64,000 nt of DNA, taken from NCBI RefSeq assembly GCF_026213295.1, contig NC_079419.1, forward strand, positions 20,159,975 to 20,223,974. Direction: 5' to 3'. The translations under genes and the position numbers were made by a program. The notes under the pieces were generated by a model. The model was not told the DNA's origin and did no database searches. It saw only the letters and a program-made list of their open reading frames with translations. The stretch is from Gadus chalcogrammus (taxonomy: Eukaryota > Chordata > Actinopteri > Gadiformes > Gadidae). Shown piece by piece: positions 10,270-21,166 of the stretch (position 1 is the first letter of the stretch; every line of letters starts with the position of its first letter).

Positions 10270-11238
10270 CAGGTCTGTACACAGGGGTGAGATGGATAGC
10301 ACGGTGATCTGAGGAACCAAGGGGGGGAGAGTGAGAGGGGAGGCCTTGTAAGCCTCCCTAATTGATCCATAGCACATGTCCAAAGTCTTATTTTTTCCTA
10401 GTTGGGCATGTGACGTATTGATAGAGGTTGTGACTTTTACTCTGTTTGCAGTTGTTCAAATCTCCCATAAGGAGACACAGGGCTTCTGGGGAAAGAGATT
10501 GAAGTCTTTGAGTCACCTTGTCAATAGTATCGGCAGCAGTTTGTGTGTTAGCCTTGGGCTGTATGTACACTACAGTCCCAAATATCTGGGGGAGTTCTCT
10601 TCGGAGATAGAACGGGCGAACAGAGATAGATAGCAATTCGATGTCAACTGTGCATAATGATTCCCTGACGGTGATGTTGCTGCACCACCGCTAGTTAATG
10701 TGTACGCATACACCACCACTCTGAGATTCCCCCGTAGATTCGGCGTCCCTGTCAAGCCTGATAGGCACCCCCTTGATAAATCTGCATCAGAGTCTCTGGA
10801 CGACAGCCACGTCTCACTAAAGGCCATAATACAGGCGTTCCTGTATTCATGTAAATAGTTCGAATTTGCTTGTAGTTCATCTGTCTTGTTTCTGAGCGAC
10901 TGGACGTTTGCGAGTCTTATGGATGGGAGCGGAATACGGTGCAATCTTTGGCATTTTAACCTGAGTCGGACGCCACCACTCCTTCCCCGTTTCCTCTCCT
11001 TGCAAACGTTTTTACGATCATTTCCAGGAGACCTGTGCCTGAAGATCTCGGCTAGAATGTCTTCAGTTGCAAGCGGGTCCAAGTATAAATTCCCCATGCT
11101 CGGATTGTCCCATCGCATTAAACATTCCCGGGAGTATGTCCTTACCGGCTCATGTTGCTGGTTACGTTCGCCTTGGACATAATAAATCCATAGGATGACA
11201 GCGTAAAGTATCTCCATGGCGACTGCTTGAATAAACAA
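10270..11238 (-). pseudogene. jockey/CR1-superfamily LINE, ORF2 N-terminus and endonuclease (5' half of a split copy)
   Basis: On the minus strand the frame from 11238 reads through a basic N-terminal region into the APE endonuclease: LPSIRLANVQSLRNKTDEL, then MAFSETWLSSRDSDADLS. In a second frame (10636-10388) come QIFGTVVYIQPKANTQ and CLLMGDLNNCKQ (the catalytic GDxN), then LGSSDHRAIH and VYRP at 10275. There it is broken by the Harbinger insertion and resumes at 8047. At least one frameshift near 10600 disables it. Sequence to about 11355 probably belongs to its 5' UTR. Confidence 0.8.
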
Positions 11239-11356
11239 TCGTATTTAGTCCATTTCCACCAACGATTGAATAAAAACAGGGAACTTTCAGTACATCTAAC
11301 AAACAAAACAAAAACAAAAAGCGGACAAACAAACACCTGCTGCCGGTCGCTACAGA

Positions 11357-11815
11357 ATGAGTAGCGCCCACTTAGTACAGAAAACTGTCACTCTTGGGGT
11401 CCCCCAGGGATCCATTCTCGGGCCTCTCCTGTTCACCCTTTATATCAATGACCTAGTTTATGTCTCTGATGCCTTTCATAAGGTGTTATTTGCAGATGAT
11501 GCCAACTTGATCCTGTCTCACAAAAATATTCTTGTCTTGCAGGAAACTGCAAACAAGGAACTGTTGAAAGTGGACACTTGGTTTAAGTGCAACAAATTAT
11601 CAATAAATATCAATAAAACAAACGTTATATTTTGTTCCACAAAGAATACAAGTAATGTGGAAAACCCAAAGTCTTTGGGTGCAGAAATGGATGAATTTAT
11701 CAATTTCAAACACATGACTTGACACATTGATCAATTATTAAATGAACGTTTCAAATATGTTGGAATATTTATCAAAATAAGACATTTCCTCCCACTTTCA
11801 GAGCTGACTTAGCGC
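11357..11815 (+). pseudogene. LINE reverse transcriptase fragment (palm domain)
   Basis: The frame contains the RT motifs GVPQGSILGPLLFTLYINDL and LFADDANLIL (intact catalytic DD at about 11495-11500), then the helix/thumb start INKTNVIFCS. The related reading continues past the stop at 11720 to about 11815 (FKYVGIFIKIRHFLPLSEL). It is truncated on both sides and abuts the 5' end of the minus-strand LINE to its left. Jockey-superfamily-like. Confidence 0.7.
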
Positions 11816-11829
11816 TGAAACAGACTTAA

Positions 11830-12165
11830 CAGACTTGAAAACTATTAGAAACGTTTGCAACGGACTGCTGTTGATAAATTATCACCTACTTTAAAACTGG
11901 TTATTTTGGGGTGCTTTTGCTTACTGGAGTTTGTTAATTTGTTTATATGTTGCAACAGTTTTGAACTCCTACCATTGGCCTCTTCAATCAGTTTTGAGAA
12001 GTAATTGGTCTTGGCCTTTCGTAATTCAGACACTACTTTGTTCCTCAAGCCTGTAAAAATAAGGTGGTCTGTATTGTATTTTGCTATTAAAGACCTTTTA
12101 AGAGCAATATCTCACTTTTTAATGATCTGAAGGATATCAATATAATTCTGGCAAACAGATTGTCG
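11830..12165 (-). pseudogene. LINE endonuclease-RT linker fragment
   Basis: Minus-strand reading HLIFTGLRNKVVSELRKAK and NYFSKLIEEANGRSSKLLQH is the linker between endonuclease and RT of a jockey-superfamily LINE. It faces the plus-strand RT fragment at 11357-11815. The two may derive from the same family but cannot be joined. Confidence 0.6.
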
Positions 12166-12409
12166 GAATTGTACTTCCGTTGCAGTAGGGGGCAGTATGT
12201 CAGTCTATCTAGGCTTGGCCAGGAAATGTTCCCCCATGTAAGTGGTATGGCCTAACGGGCCTTGATTGGTCCCCCTGGGACTAATTCCTTTGCTTATATA
12301 AGGGGTGTCTCATTCTGTGTTGGTAAGTGAGGGTAGGTGCTGGCTTGATGTGAGGCCAGTACTAGTAATGCTATGCTAGATTCATGCTAGGCTATGCTAG
12401 GTTAAATTA
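12166..12409 (+). other. possible LTR/promoter remnant
   Basis: Begins TGTCGGAATTGTACTTCC and includes TTATATAAGG at about 12295, a plausible TATA box followed by GC-balanced sequence. This looks like the U3-R part of an LTR, but no partner copy or polyadenylation region was found. A short CTAGGCTATGCTAG repeat precedes the next element. Confidence 0.25.
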
Positions 12410-12830
12410 CAGTGATGGGCAGATAAAGCTTCATTAGGCTATGAAGCTTTCCAGCCAAGTGCTTTGCAAAAAAGGTTCATTTCTCTAGGCTTCATGTGCA
12501 TACAAACCATCCTCCTGGTCAAAAAGTGCTACAGGACTAATTCATGCTATGAATGGGAATTACATTCACCTTCATATATATGGCATTTATGGATCACGTA
12601 TTGATTAAAATAAATACAATGTCTACTGCATGTGTCTTCATAAATAAGTGGAATACTACTGCTTATTTAAGAACAATATTTGTTGAATGTGCTTGGATTT
12701 AGCCGATTCCTCTTCTTCAAAATTACTTTTCCAGCTTTGGAGAAAACTCACAGGGAATAGATGAGACTGGGGTGCACACAAGTACCTAATTGCAAGCTTA
12801 TATAGGTTGGGGCAGAGCCATAGAGAGAAG
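12410..12830 (-). pseudogene. hAT transposase C-terminus with element terminus
   Basis: The minus strand at 12830-12659 reads KLAIRYLCAP, then (shifted) VFSKAGKVILKKRNRLNPST, then back to QQILFLNKQ stop: the hAT C-terminal dimerisation region with two frame changes. On the plus strand CAGTGATGGGCAG at 12410 is a typical hAT terminal repeat and would be the 3' terminus of this copy. The other terminus and the rest of the transposase were not found. Confidence 0.6.
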
Positions 12831-13809
12831 TGTTGCGACACTCTCTGATCTCGCCGGCAGGGTGGTCACATGGTTCATGTAAACCTGTATAGTCCCAAAA
12901 GGCGCGCTGCCATGTTCTTCTATGGGACTGGCCGCAGGGATTACAATATTGAAAGGTAAATATAAATTAAAAAAACACATACGCAAGTACTTTTCTGACT
13001 ATTGTTGCATATTTGTAAATGTCAGTTTTACATTTGGAGTGGTAGGGTGACAACTGAAAGCTACGTGGATACGTTTTTAAGTATGAGGGAAAGCTTCGCG
13101 TTAGCATGGGTAGCACTAGGCTACTGACTTTAGTGGCTTAACCTTAACTTTTACCTTACATCTGTTCTGAAATCAAATACAATTCAAGATGTTCATTTTT
13201 GCACAACTGGACTATTGGACTTCCTTGATTTTGCTTGTAACCTAATTCAGATTCACTTACCCGTGGTCAGAGCGATTGAGAAAGCAGAGTAGCAACAGTC
13301 CATTTAGCATTTATTTTCCAGGCAACTTCTTCTGATGAGGTAGGAGCTGACCACACAACCATGATACTTTTAAGACTAAGCCGTACACAAAGTATCAAAT
13401 ATATTAAAGAATAACAAATCATTACGCTTGGATGAAAATAGTATTTTCCACCATGTAAAGCTGGACCCAGTGTTGGAGATGCTGAGTGTTTAGAAAAAAA
13501 TCCTCTCCACATATCAGGCTGAGGTTTGTGGAACCAAAAACAAGTATGACTAAGAACAACGAAGCAAACATAGTTAGTGTGAACAAGAACAGCAAAGTAG
13601 AGCCAGGGGGTATCAATAAATAAAACAAAGTTAGTCATATGTGGAACAAGAACAACAAATGTGTAAACAGGTGTGCGTGTATATCTAACTTGTAAAACAA
13701 GAACAAGGTGAAGGAACAGGGAGGAAAATTGTAAGTTATTAATAAACAAAAATTACTCCACATACATCAGGCTCAGGTTAAGGATAGCAAAGTGCATCAG
13801 GTCGTAAGG
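12831..13809. other. no gene recognised
   Basis: A 160-codon minus-strand frame (13749-13267) covers much of this region. It is hydrophobic and has no recognisable domain. The plus strand beneath it repeats AACAAGAACAACAAA-like motifs, so the frame is probably chance. Confidence 0.5.
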
Positions 13810-14056
13810 AAGGACAACAATCGCAGCCGTCGTCACCGCCGCCACCACCGCCACCACCACCAACACCAGCCACCAGCAGTCGTCACCACCAACAGCCGTC
13901 GCCAGCACAAGCCACCACCACTAGCAGCAGAAGTAGACACCACCATCCTTCGCCACCACCAGCCAGCTCAAGCAGCCATCGCCTCAAGCAGCAGTGTTTG
14001 CCAGCACCAGCCAGCTCAAGCCACCATCAGCAGCAGCAGCCACCACCTGCAGGAGA
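13810..14056 (+). repeat. CAC/CAG-rich trinucleotide repeat region
   Basis: Imperfect CCACCA, CAGCAG and CGTCGC triplets give His/Pro/Gln/Ser-rich frames. It directly follows the 3' end of the Tx1-type LINE on the minus strand. No independent sign of a gene. Confidence 0.7.
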
Positions 14057-14103
14057 GTGACGTACAGGCAAGACCTTGAATAGCCTGTAGGTCGCTCCCG
14101 TCC

Positions 14104-15339
14104 TCAATTAAATGTGTGATTGTCCATGTCGTGTATCGAACACACAGCTGTGGTGAAGCACCAAACATCTGTAAAATCCTTCATAGTGTTCATTAGCTCA
14201 TGATACCTTTGATCTATCTTTATCCTGGCCTTGACCAGCACGCAAAACATCTCCCTTAGCCCAAGGCCTGCCTCCCCCTCTACTTGGTTTTTCCTGGTTT
14301 TGTAGATTGCCATTTTCGCTTGACCCACCACATAATTTAACAGACTCCATTTCTTTGAATCTTTTTTGTCATAACCAGCACCACCAATAAAACCAGCCTC
14401 CGACCACACCTCTCCACACATTAAACGTGGAATAAAACACTCAAGATAGCAGTGAACCAGGGTTTCAGGTTGGTCACGGAAGGGACAAGTCTCTGACACA
14501 GTGGGGTTGATTTTGGAAATAAAAAAACTGACAGCCAGCGCCGCCTGCAGGATCCTCCATTGCAGGTCTCCTGTCCTTTTGTTTAGTGGAGGCTTGTAGA
14601 GAAGCCTCCACACTTACGCCCGGCCCTGCAGCCTCTGTTTCCACACTGTGTCTCTGTTGGTGCTCAGTTTTTCTTTGTGTACAGCCACCACACAGTACTT
14701 GTATAAGGTTTTCCCCGGAAGCATTTGTATATCCAACATGGACTTAGAAATGCCCATTGGTTTGTCCAGCCCGCTCTGGTCCACGGACAGACTGAGTTCC
14801 GGGAACGGATCTCCCTCGTCCGGTACCTCCGCCCCGCTGCTGTACTCCCTCAGCATCTCATGCTCCTCTGCGCTCAGCCTGTTACTCCACTGGTTCAGGA
14901 TGTGTCTGGTGTGCCGGCTGGACCTCAGGCCCAGGAGAGAGGCCACAGCCTGCGTGTTGTGTAGCCCGGGCCCTGCCACGTCCACCACCTGCCTCAGCCT
15001 GACCGACCCCCTGGAGCAAAGGCGCTGGGGGAGGCCAGGGCTGCTGTCGCCTTGTATGTCCAGCCGGGCCCCGCACACCAGGGGCTCCTCCAGGAGCCAG
15101 AAAAGAGAGGCTGCAGGCCCCAGTCGGTCCCATTTAAAAAGTGTCCACGCTTTAAAAACACCATGATAAAAAGGAGGCAAGTTACACACACGATAAAAAT
15201 CACCATTCAATAAAAACAAAGACTTGTCTAAAACGAGGCCTGCTATCCTCCTTAAAATGATGCCTGTTACCTGCCTCCAGACGACATCATCATGGCAGGA
15301 AAGGTAACACTGTACAAACTGCAGCCTGAAAGCTGCTGC
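14104..15339 (-). pseudogene. Tx1-type LINE ORF2, C-terminal segment
   Basis: Minus-strand reading runs from RAAAFRLQFVQCYLSCHDD (15338-15282) through SLFLLNGDFYRVCNLPPFY (15219 on) to WRLLYKPPLNKRTGDLQWRI (14613 on). It continues past INPTVSETCPFRDQPETLVH, whose C/H arrangement matches the C-terminal CCHC-like motif of Tx1/L1 ORF2, and ends at about 14104. One in-frame TAG/frame slip occurs around 14614. This segment is otherwise the best-preserved part of the LINE. Confidence 0.8.
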
Positions 15340-15343
15340 CCTG

Positions 15344-15784
15344 TGTTACAGTGAAACACTTCACCATCACATAATTAAAGGGACAACAGAATTGAGTTTT
15401 TAAGCAAAAATGTAATTTATTTAGCAAGGCAAACAAACAAACAAACAAGGAGTAACGAATGTCTAAGGGTATATGTTTAAGTGCGAGATAGAGGTTGTGG
15501 GTGAGTTGATGCAGTGAATGCGTCTGTATGTTAGAAATGAGACTATAGGTGATAGGAGTGAGGATGAGGGGAAAGAGTTAAAGACAAAGAACAACGCAAC
15601 GTGCCAAAGTGAAAGAATACCGTAATAGTACCTGCAACAACCGAAAAGAGTGCCTCCTGAGAGAGAGACCTAACCTGCTTATATACCCCGCCCATTAACC
15701 CAGGTGTGATGATGATCACCTTACCTAACTAGTAGCCCTGTAGTGGCATCAAAGAGCCTTAAGGGGGTGACGGGGGTCGTCACA
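15344..15784 (-). repeat. 3' LTR of the Gmr1-like element
   Basis: 441 bp, TG...CA in plus orientation (TGTTACAGTGAAACAC... to ...GGTCGTCACA). It includes an ACAAACAAACAAAC run and a CTTATATACCCC segment, a likely TATA box (GGGTATATAAG on the coding strand). Confidence 0.85.
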
Positions 15785-15795
15785 CCTCCCCCACT
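15785..15795 (-). other. polypurine tract
   Basis: Coding-strand AGTGGGGGAGG directly abuts the 3' LTR, the expected place for plus-strand priming. Confidence 0.75.
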
Positions 15796-15958
15796 AAAAA
15801 GAGGTTTGTCTAAACCTCAAATAACCAAACAGAAATCAAGAGTTCAAACCCACAACACTGTCTCTTCCTAGATCCTGGGCCCTAGGACTAGGAAAAACAG
15901 TGAAACCCCGGAACTCGACAGTCACAAGGTAGAGATAGAAGAAAAACAAAAAGTAATT

Positions 15959-17580
15959 TCAACAACGGGACAACGCATCTGCCACAATGTTGTCTTTGCC
16001 CCTGATGTGTTGTATTTTCAGCGGGTATTGCTGTAGAATTAAGCTCCAGTGCATAATGCGTTGATTCTGGTTCCGCATACGATCAATGAACACCGGCGGG
16101 TTGTGGTCAGTAAAAACGTCTATTGGACTCGAAGATGAGCCCAAGTAGACCTCAAAATGTTGAACAGCAAGAATTAAAGCAAGTGCTTCTCTCTCCACTG
16201 TGGAGTAAACTTGCTGATGACGATTAAACTTTTTAGAAAAATATCCTACGGGGTGCTCTACGCATCGGATCCCAACTGTAACAAAACTGCACCAGCGCCA
16301 CTCCCACTGGCATCAACAGCTACACTGAAAGGACAGTCAAAGTTTGGGGCCGACAGCACAGGGGAAGAAGCAAGAGCTTAACATTCTCAAAAGCTTCCTG
16401 ACATTTCCTAGACCAATCAAATTGCACTTTAGGGCTAAGGAGGTCTGTCAAAGGTGTAACAACAGAAACGTTTTTACAAAAGGCCCTGTAGTAACCTTCC
16501 ATACCAAGAAACCTCCGGAGCTCTCGGCGCGTTTCAGGTACATTAAAGTTACATATGGCTTCAATCTTAGCTCCTACAGGCCGAACTTGTCCTCCCAACT
16601 ATCTTACCAAGATAGGTAACACTAGCCTTACCGAACTCACACTTGGCAAGGTTTACTGTAAGATTAGCGGCAGCAAGACGAGTAAAGAGTTCGTTGATTT
16701 GGTCTAAATGATGAGTCCAGCTGGTACTATATAGGACCACATCATCTATGTACGCATCACAACCCCGCATACCTGCCAAGACCCGGTTAACGAGCCTCTG
16801 GAAAGTGGTGGGAGCATTTCTGACCCCAAATGGCATGACGTGGTACTGCAGGAAATTATCAGACGTAACAAACGCAGATAACTCCTTAGCCCTGGATGTT
16901 AAAGGGACCTGCCAGTACCCTTTAAGAAGGTCAAATTTGCTCACAAATTTTGCTAAGCCAACTCGGTCTATACAATCATCACATCGGGGTAATGGACAGC
17001 AGTCTGGCTTTGTAACTGAATTAAGTCTCCTATAGTCAGTGCAGAAACGAAAAGTGCCATCCGGTTTGTTCACTAACAAACAGGGTGAACTCCATGCACT
17101 AAAACTAGGTTCAGCCAGATTATGGGCTAACAAATAGTCCACTTCTTTCTGTAATAATTCCTTCTTTCTAGGATTAACACGATAGGCGTGTTGTTTTATT
17201 GGCGAAGCCCCCCCAACGTCAATATCATGCTCAATCACAGATGTACGGGTAGGAACATCAGGGAAAGGAGCAGGAAAAGATTCAACCAAACCAATGATAT
17301 CTGCTTTCTCCACATCATTCAGATGGGAAAGATGTGAAGGTAATTCTGCCAGGAACTCAGAATTTCGCAGGCGACCCTCTACGATCGCCTGTGATGGAGC
17401 TCTCACACCCTCGCTGGACTCCTCACTGACAGAATCAAGACTTTCAGAATTGTTATCCCCTGAGGAAAACACATGGTCTGGGTCACTAGAGACGTGGTAG
17501 CAATTAACCCAACAGGTGCAACTGACAAAGAAGAAAAGTAAGGTTTCAAAAGATTAATATGGCAAACCCAGCTGGAGCAC
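15959..17580 (-). pseudogene. Gypsy pol: integrase C-terminal remnant, RT and RNase H
   Basis: Minus-strand reading starts at about 17575 with VCHINLLKPYF, a motif from the integrase C-terminal region. It then runs into RT (17472-16567) with DYLLAHNLAEPSFSAWSSP, FSKFDLLKGYWQVPL-like palm residues, MPFGVRNAPTTFQRL and the active site AYIDDVVLYS (intact DD). A frameshift near 16600 leads to the connection domain (ELRRFLGMEGYYRAFCKNV). After another break RNase H reads EREALALILAVQHFEVYLG, FTDHNPPVF and NIVADALSRC stop at 15959. Gag and protease are absent. Confidence 0.85.
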
Positions 17581-17685
17581 TCTTCCTTGCCAGAGACTGC
17601 ACAAAACTATAGCCAAAACAAACAATTGACGTTCTCACCTGAACTCACAAAAGTCTATGGATTCCGGATTTTTCACCGACAGGCG

Positions 17686-17703
17686 ATCCCGGACGAGCCC
17701 CCA
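17686..17703 (-). other. primer-binding site, tRNA-Pro type
   Basis: Coding-strand TGGGGGCTCGTCCGGGAT begins 6 bases inside the 5' LTR. It is the 18-base sequence known from murine gammaretroviruses as the tRNA-Pro primer site. A 17/18 match occurs at 35383-35400. Confidence 0.85.
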
Positions 17704-18019
17704 AAATTATGTTACGGTGAAACACTTCACCATCACATAATTAAAAGGGACAACAACAGAATTGAGTTTTAAAGCAAAAATATAATTTATTTAGCAAGGC
17801 AAACAAACAAACAAGGAGTAACGAATGTATATGTTTAAGTGCGAGATAGAGGTTGTGGGTGAGTGGATGCAGTGAATGCGTCTGTATGTTAGAAATTAGA
17901 CTATAGCTGATAGGAGTGAGGATGAGGGGAAAGAGTTAAAGACAAAGAACAACGCAACTTGCCCAAGTGAAAGAATACCGTAATAGTACCTGCAACAACC
18001 GAAAAGAGTGCCTCCTGAG

Positions 18020-19094
18020 TAGGGATGGGAATTGATAAGAATTTCACGATTCCGATTCCGATTCCGATTCTGCTTATCGATCCGATTCCTTATCGATTCT
18101 CATTGGGTGAGAAAATAAGTATGAATGTGTTTGTTTGCATTACATCTCTTTAATATGTGATCAGAAGTGCTTCTAGTATTAGGAAATTGTATATTTTCAA
18201 ATCAATTGGTCTAGACGAAAAGATATATGTTTCGCTTTTTAAGCCCAAATGCCATCATTATGTGCCATACAACTAAAAACACAGACTGAAAACAGCCAAG
18301 TAAGAGCTTGTGCCTTTTGGAATTCTAACAGTGCTCATTTGCATTCAACTTGTAACAAAATTAAACTGACATAAACAAAATGAAGCATTGATTAGACAGA
18401 GATTTATTAGATGGGCCTACCTAATAAACCGTTGGAACACACAAGACCGGAAACCATAGCAATGCCGGTATACCCCGAGAAGCCCAATCCCTATGAGAGC
18501 TCCCCACGCTACGGCCATCCGGAGGCGACAGAGCTGTTGGCCGTGATATTATATATACAATTATAATATAGTATATAATATATTATATACTATATTGTAA
18601 TTGTATATTATATACTATTATATATAGAGCTCCGGGAGTCGCAAACTGCAACAATCACTTTCTCCTCCATTCCGCGGTTCACCCGGACTGCACTGCACTG
18701 AGTTTGACGGCTGAACGCGGATTGGCTGTTACGTTACACATGTCACTCAGTTATCACGCTGTTGAACGCTGATTGGCTGTCATCACGACAAAAACTTGTC
18801 ATCGGTTTTCTCCCGCGAAAAACTCGCCCTTATACGCGTCTCTACGTTCACTTTGTATGGGATCTTGTCGCCCCGTCGCGTTTGGTGTGAACGCACAATG
18901 CGATTCTTCCTCGGCGGCGACATGTTTGCTGCGTTCTGAACCAAATCAAAGCAGCGTGTGTGTGACGTCACGACGCATTTGCCGCGACCGGAACCGATAA
19001 GCGGAATCGTTAAGCAGGCTTGCTAACGATTCCAAGGAATCGGTTGACTCGGAACCGGTTCTGAACAAGAACCGGTTCTCGATTCCCATCCCTA
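18020..19094. mobile_element. non-autonomous hAT element, 1075 bp
   Basis: Ends TAGGGATGGGAATTGAT and ATTCCCATCCCTA, with a perfect 8-bp duplication CTCCTGAG (18012-18019, 19095-19102). Subterminal CGATTCCGATTCC and GAACCGGTTC motifs repeat at the two ends. A near-perfect AT palindrome lies at 18555-18606. No transposase remains. Confidence 0.9.
18555..18606. repeat. AT-rich palindrome
   Basis: Two 25-base arms (ATACAATTATAATATAG... and its complement) with one mismatch and a 2-base centre, inside the hAT MITE. Able to form a cruciform. Confidence 0.8.
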
Positions 19095-19114
19095 CTCCTG
19101 AGAGAGAGACCTTA

Positions 19115-20507
19115 CTGTACGTCCACACCAGGAGCGACCATAGCGTCAAAGACGCTTTGGTCGCTCACAAAGTTTCGCTGCGAATTTTTCTGTTCGCTTT
19201 GGTCGCTCAAGTCGCTCATGACGTACAATTCAATTATGCAGACGCATTTAAAGGAGCCGTATGCGTTTAGTAGGCCATACAGACAGCCATATCAAATAGT
19301 GAACTCTCCCATACACCTTGGTCATATTGCCGAGACGGTTTTGCATGTTCGATAAAGTGCTTCGACAACAAGTAGGACAGTGATTCCCCCCAATATACAA
19401 AAAATCCTAAAATGTAGGCTAATTACAACCGAGAACAAAAAACCCTGCGTGCTGTAGTAGTTAAAATATGTTTCACTGATCTGGATCTGCAAATCATGAT
19501 CTGCACTCATTCGTCGCATTCAAAACAAATAGACATTAGCGCACATGGCTAATTTGCATACGTGCACAGGACTGGTTGGCTCCGCAAGGCAAATAATGGA
19601 ACATATATCTATCTAGGCCTTTCTGTCTATCTATCTATCAACGCGTGTCTAGTTTTAATGTGATGTATTGTGTGTATGTCCAGTCAGACTTGTTCTGTGT
19701 GGTCTTGTAGGCTACTGTCCTGTGTGGGACGAACCACCTAAATGGATTCCCGACGATTTGTGTCGTTTGGTATTAATAAAGACTTGACTATCTATCTATC
19801 TAGACTATTCTAATTAAAAATTATTCACCTCGGGCTCCGTGAATAGTGGGGAATAGAGGGAGAAATTACAAGGGATATATCTCTTGTCTTTTATCCCTCT
19901 ATTCACGGAGCCTGAGGTGTGAGCCTCGTCTTGTCGATTAGTTTGTTTATGTGCCGATTTCAAAAACTTTTTTGGTTTTGTTTAAAGCATGCTACACGCG
20001 ATTGGTTGGTTAGATTGGTGGCATGTAGAGCAAATTATAATGATTCCCGCTTAAATACGAACGTTCTAGATGTAGCCTATAAATACTCCCGCTTATCATC
20101 ACTTGATATCCAAAACACTATGGCGTTTCGATCTCTGAACTGAAAAAGGGTGGGTTCGTACAACACCGGGTGCCCAGTTACAGCCGCGATTAATACTTCA
20201 GCCGACATTTTGTTCAGTGAGTGAATGAAGGTAGGTAGGAACCAAAGTGCCTGCCGATGTTCCCTGGGATCCACGCAAGCGAAGAGCGTCTACATTCCGA
20301 TTGGCTGTCAGTGTTTGGTCGCTGAAGCGAATAATAGTCATTTGCATAAAGTTAAAAAGTTTTCAACTTCTTTTTGACGCTCTGGTCGCTCAACTTTGGC
20401 AGCTGGTAGCGTTGGTCGCTTTGGTCGCTTTGGTCGCTCTTGCCCATAGAAAGTGAATGACTTCCGGCGATTTGGTCGCTCAATTCGCTTCTGGTGTGGA
20501 CGGACAG
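19115..20507. mobile_element. non-autonomous PIF/Harbinger-type element, 1393 bp
   Basis: The left end CTGTACGTCCACACCAGGAG mirrors the right end CTTCTGGTGTGGACGGACAG. TTA flanks both (19112-19114, 20508-20510), typical of PIF/Harbinger. GGTCGCT/AGCGACC motifs are clustered near both ends. The interior holds (TCTA)n runs and a 94-bp hairpin. No coding sequence recognised. Confidence 0.85.
19826..19919. repeat. 94-bp imperfect hairpin
   Basis: Arms CACCTCGGGCTCCGTGAATAG and CTATTCACGGAGCCTGAGGTG close on a centre that is itself partly symmetric (AGAGGGA...TCCCTCT). Possibly a small fold-back insertion within the PIF-type MITE. Confidence 0.75.
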
Positions 20508-20641
20508 TTACCTGCTTATATACCCCGCCCATTAACCCAGGTGTGATCAATAATGTGATTATGATCACCTTACCTAAGTAGTAGCCCTGTAGGTAGTGGC
20601 ATCAAAGAGCCTTAAGGGGGTGCAGGGGGTCGTCACACCTG

Positions 20642-20831
20642 CTCCCCAGGTGTACTAAGCCCTGCCCCCCCTCTTCTTTTGGCAGGTATAGTACACTCTG
20701 GGGAACCCAATGCAATTTATCCAAGTAAAAGTTTAAGAGGACTGTTTGAATTCTTTGCAGCAGCCCAGCAGGGGGTTCTAGGCACTTGAGCCTGTGCCAC
20801 AGGGTGGATGCTACCAGGTTGTTGATGATAA
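20642..20831 (-). pseudogene. Tx1-type LINE ORF2, segment between the two insertions
   Basis: Minus-strand reading INNLVASTLWHRLKCLEPP, KIQ-like QRIQTVLLNFYLDKLHWVPQ and LYLPKEEGGQGLVHLGS is the conserved post-RT region of Tx1 ORF2. It continues directly from RMSYRGRVL (26140) and into RAAAFRLQF (15338) once the Harbinger and Gypsy insertions are removed. Confidence 0.85.
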
Positions 20832-21166
20832 AGGCTCGATTCCACCGGAGGTGTACGTGCCACGGCACGGCTGCGCCGCGGTCACCGCTGCTGATCGCTT
20901 CCACTCTAATCAATGAGACCATTTCCACCGGGCGAGCCGCGGAACGTTTTAGCAGCGTCCCAGGAGCGGCGTGCTGCGCCGCGGCACTATCTTTCCATCG
21001 CACTTCTATTTTTGCCGCGAGCCGCTGCTAAACCACGTCAATTTCGACAGAGCAGATCGAGCCGGGCAGGAAGTGAAAAGTAAAAGCCATAGAGCATCCT
21101 ATCAATTTTCAAAATAAAACACAAATACTTGTGTAGCCTATCACGACTTCACATCAACATTAAATC

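Larger units (their letters stand above)
15344..20637 (-). mobile_element. Gmr1-like Ty3/Gypsy LTR retrotransposon, internally deleted
   Basis: LTRs TGTTAC...GTCACA lie at 15344-15784 and 17710-20637; the second is about 449 bp once two nested MITEs are removed. A perfect 4-bp duplication CCTG (15340-15343, 20638-20641) flanks the element, and excision restores the Tx1 frame ...HLGSRAAAF. The primer-binding site and polypurine tract sit correctly for minus-strand transcription. The interior is only 1.9 kb and keeps RT-RNase H plus an upstream stretch resembling an integrase C-terminus. Integrase before RT is the order of Gmr1-like elements. Gag, protease and most of integrase are missing. Confidence 0.85.
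17710..20637 (-). repeat. 5' LTR of the Gmr1-like element, split by two MITEs
   Basis: 17710-18019, 19103-19114 and 20511-20637 together match the 441-bp 3' LTR, with small indels (for example an extra ATAATGTGATTA-like insertion near 20550). The interruptions are a hAT MITE (18020-19094) and a PIF-type MITE (19115-20507). Confidence 0.85.

Noticed and set aside
11357..12165. Twin-primed (5'-inverted) single LINE insertion
   Set aside because: The two fragments face each other, with the downstream RT part on the left in plus and the upstream linker on the right in minus. This is not the geometry that twin priming produces.
13267..13749. 160-codon minus-strand open frame
   Set aside because: Hydrophobic composition, no domain, and the complementary strand is an AAC/AAG-rich repetitive stretch; likely chance.
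13792..14079. 95-codon His/Pro/Gln-rich frame
   Set aside because: Entirely explained by CAC/CAG triplet repeats. No start context or conserved feature.
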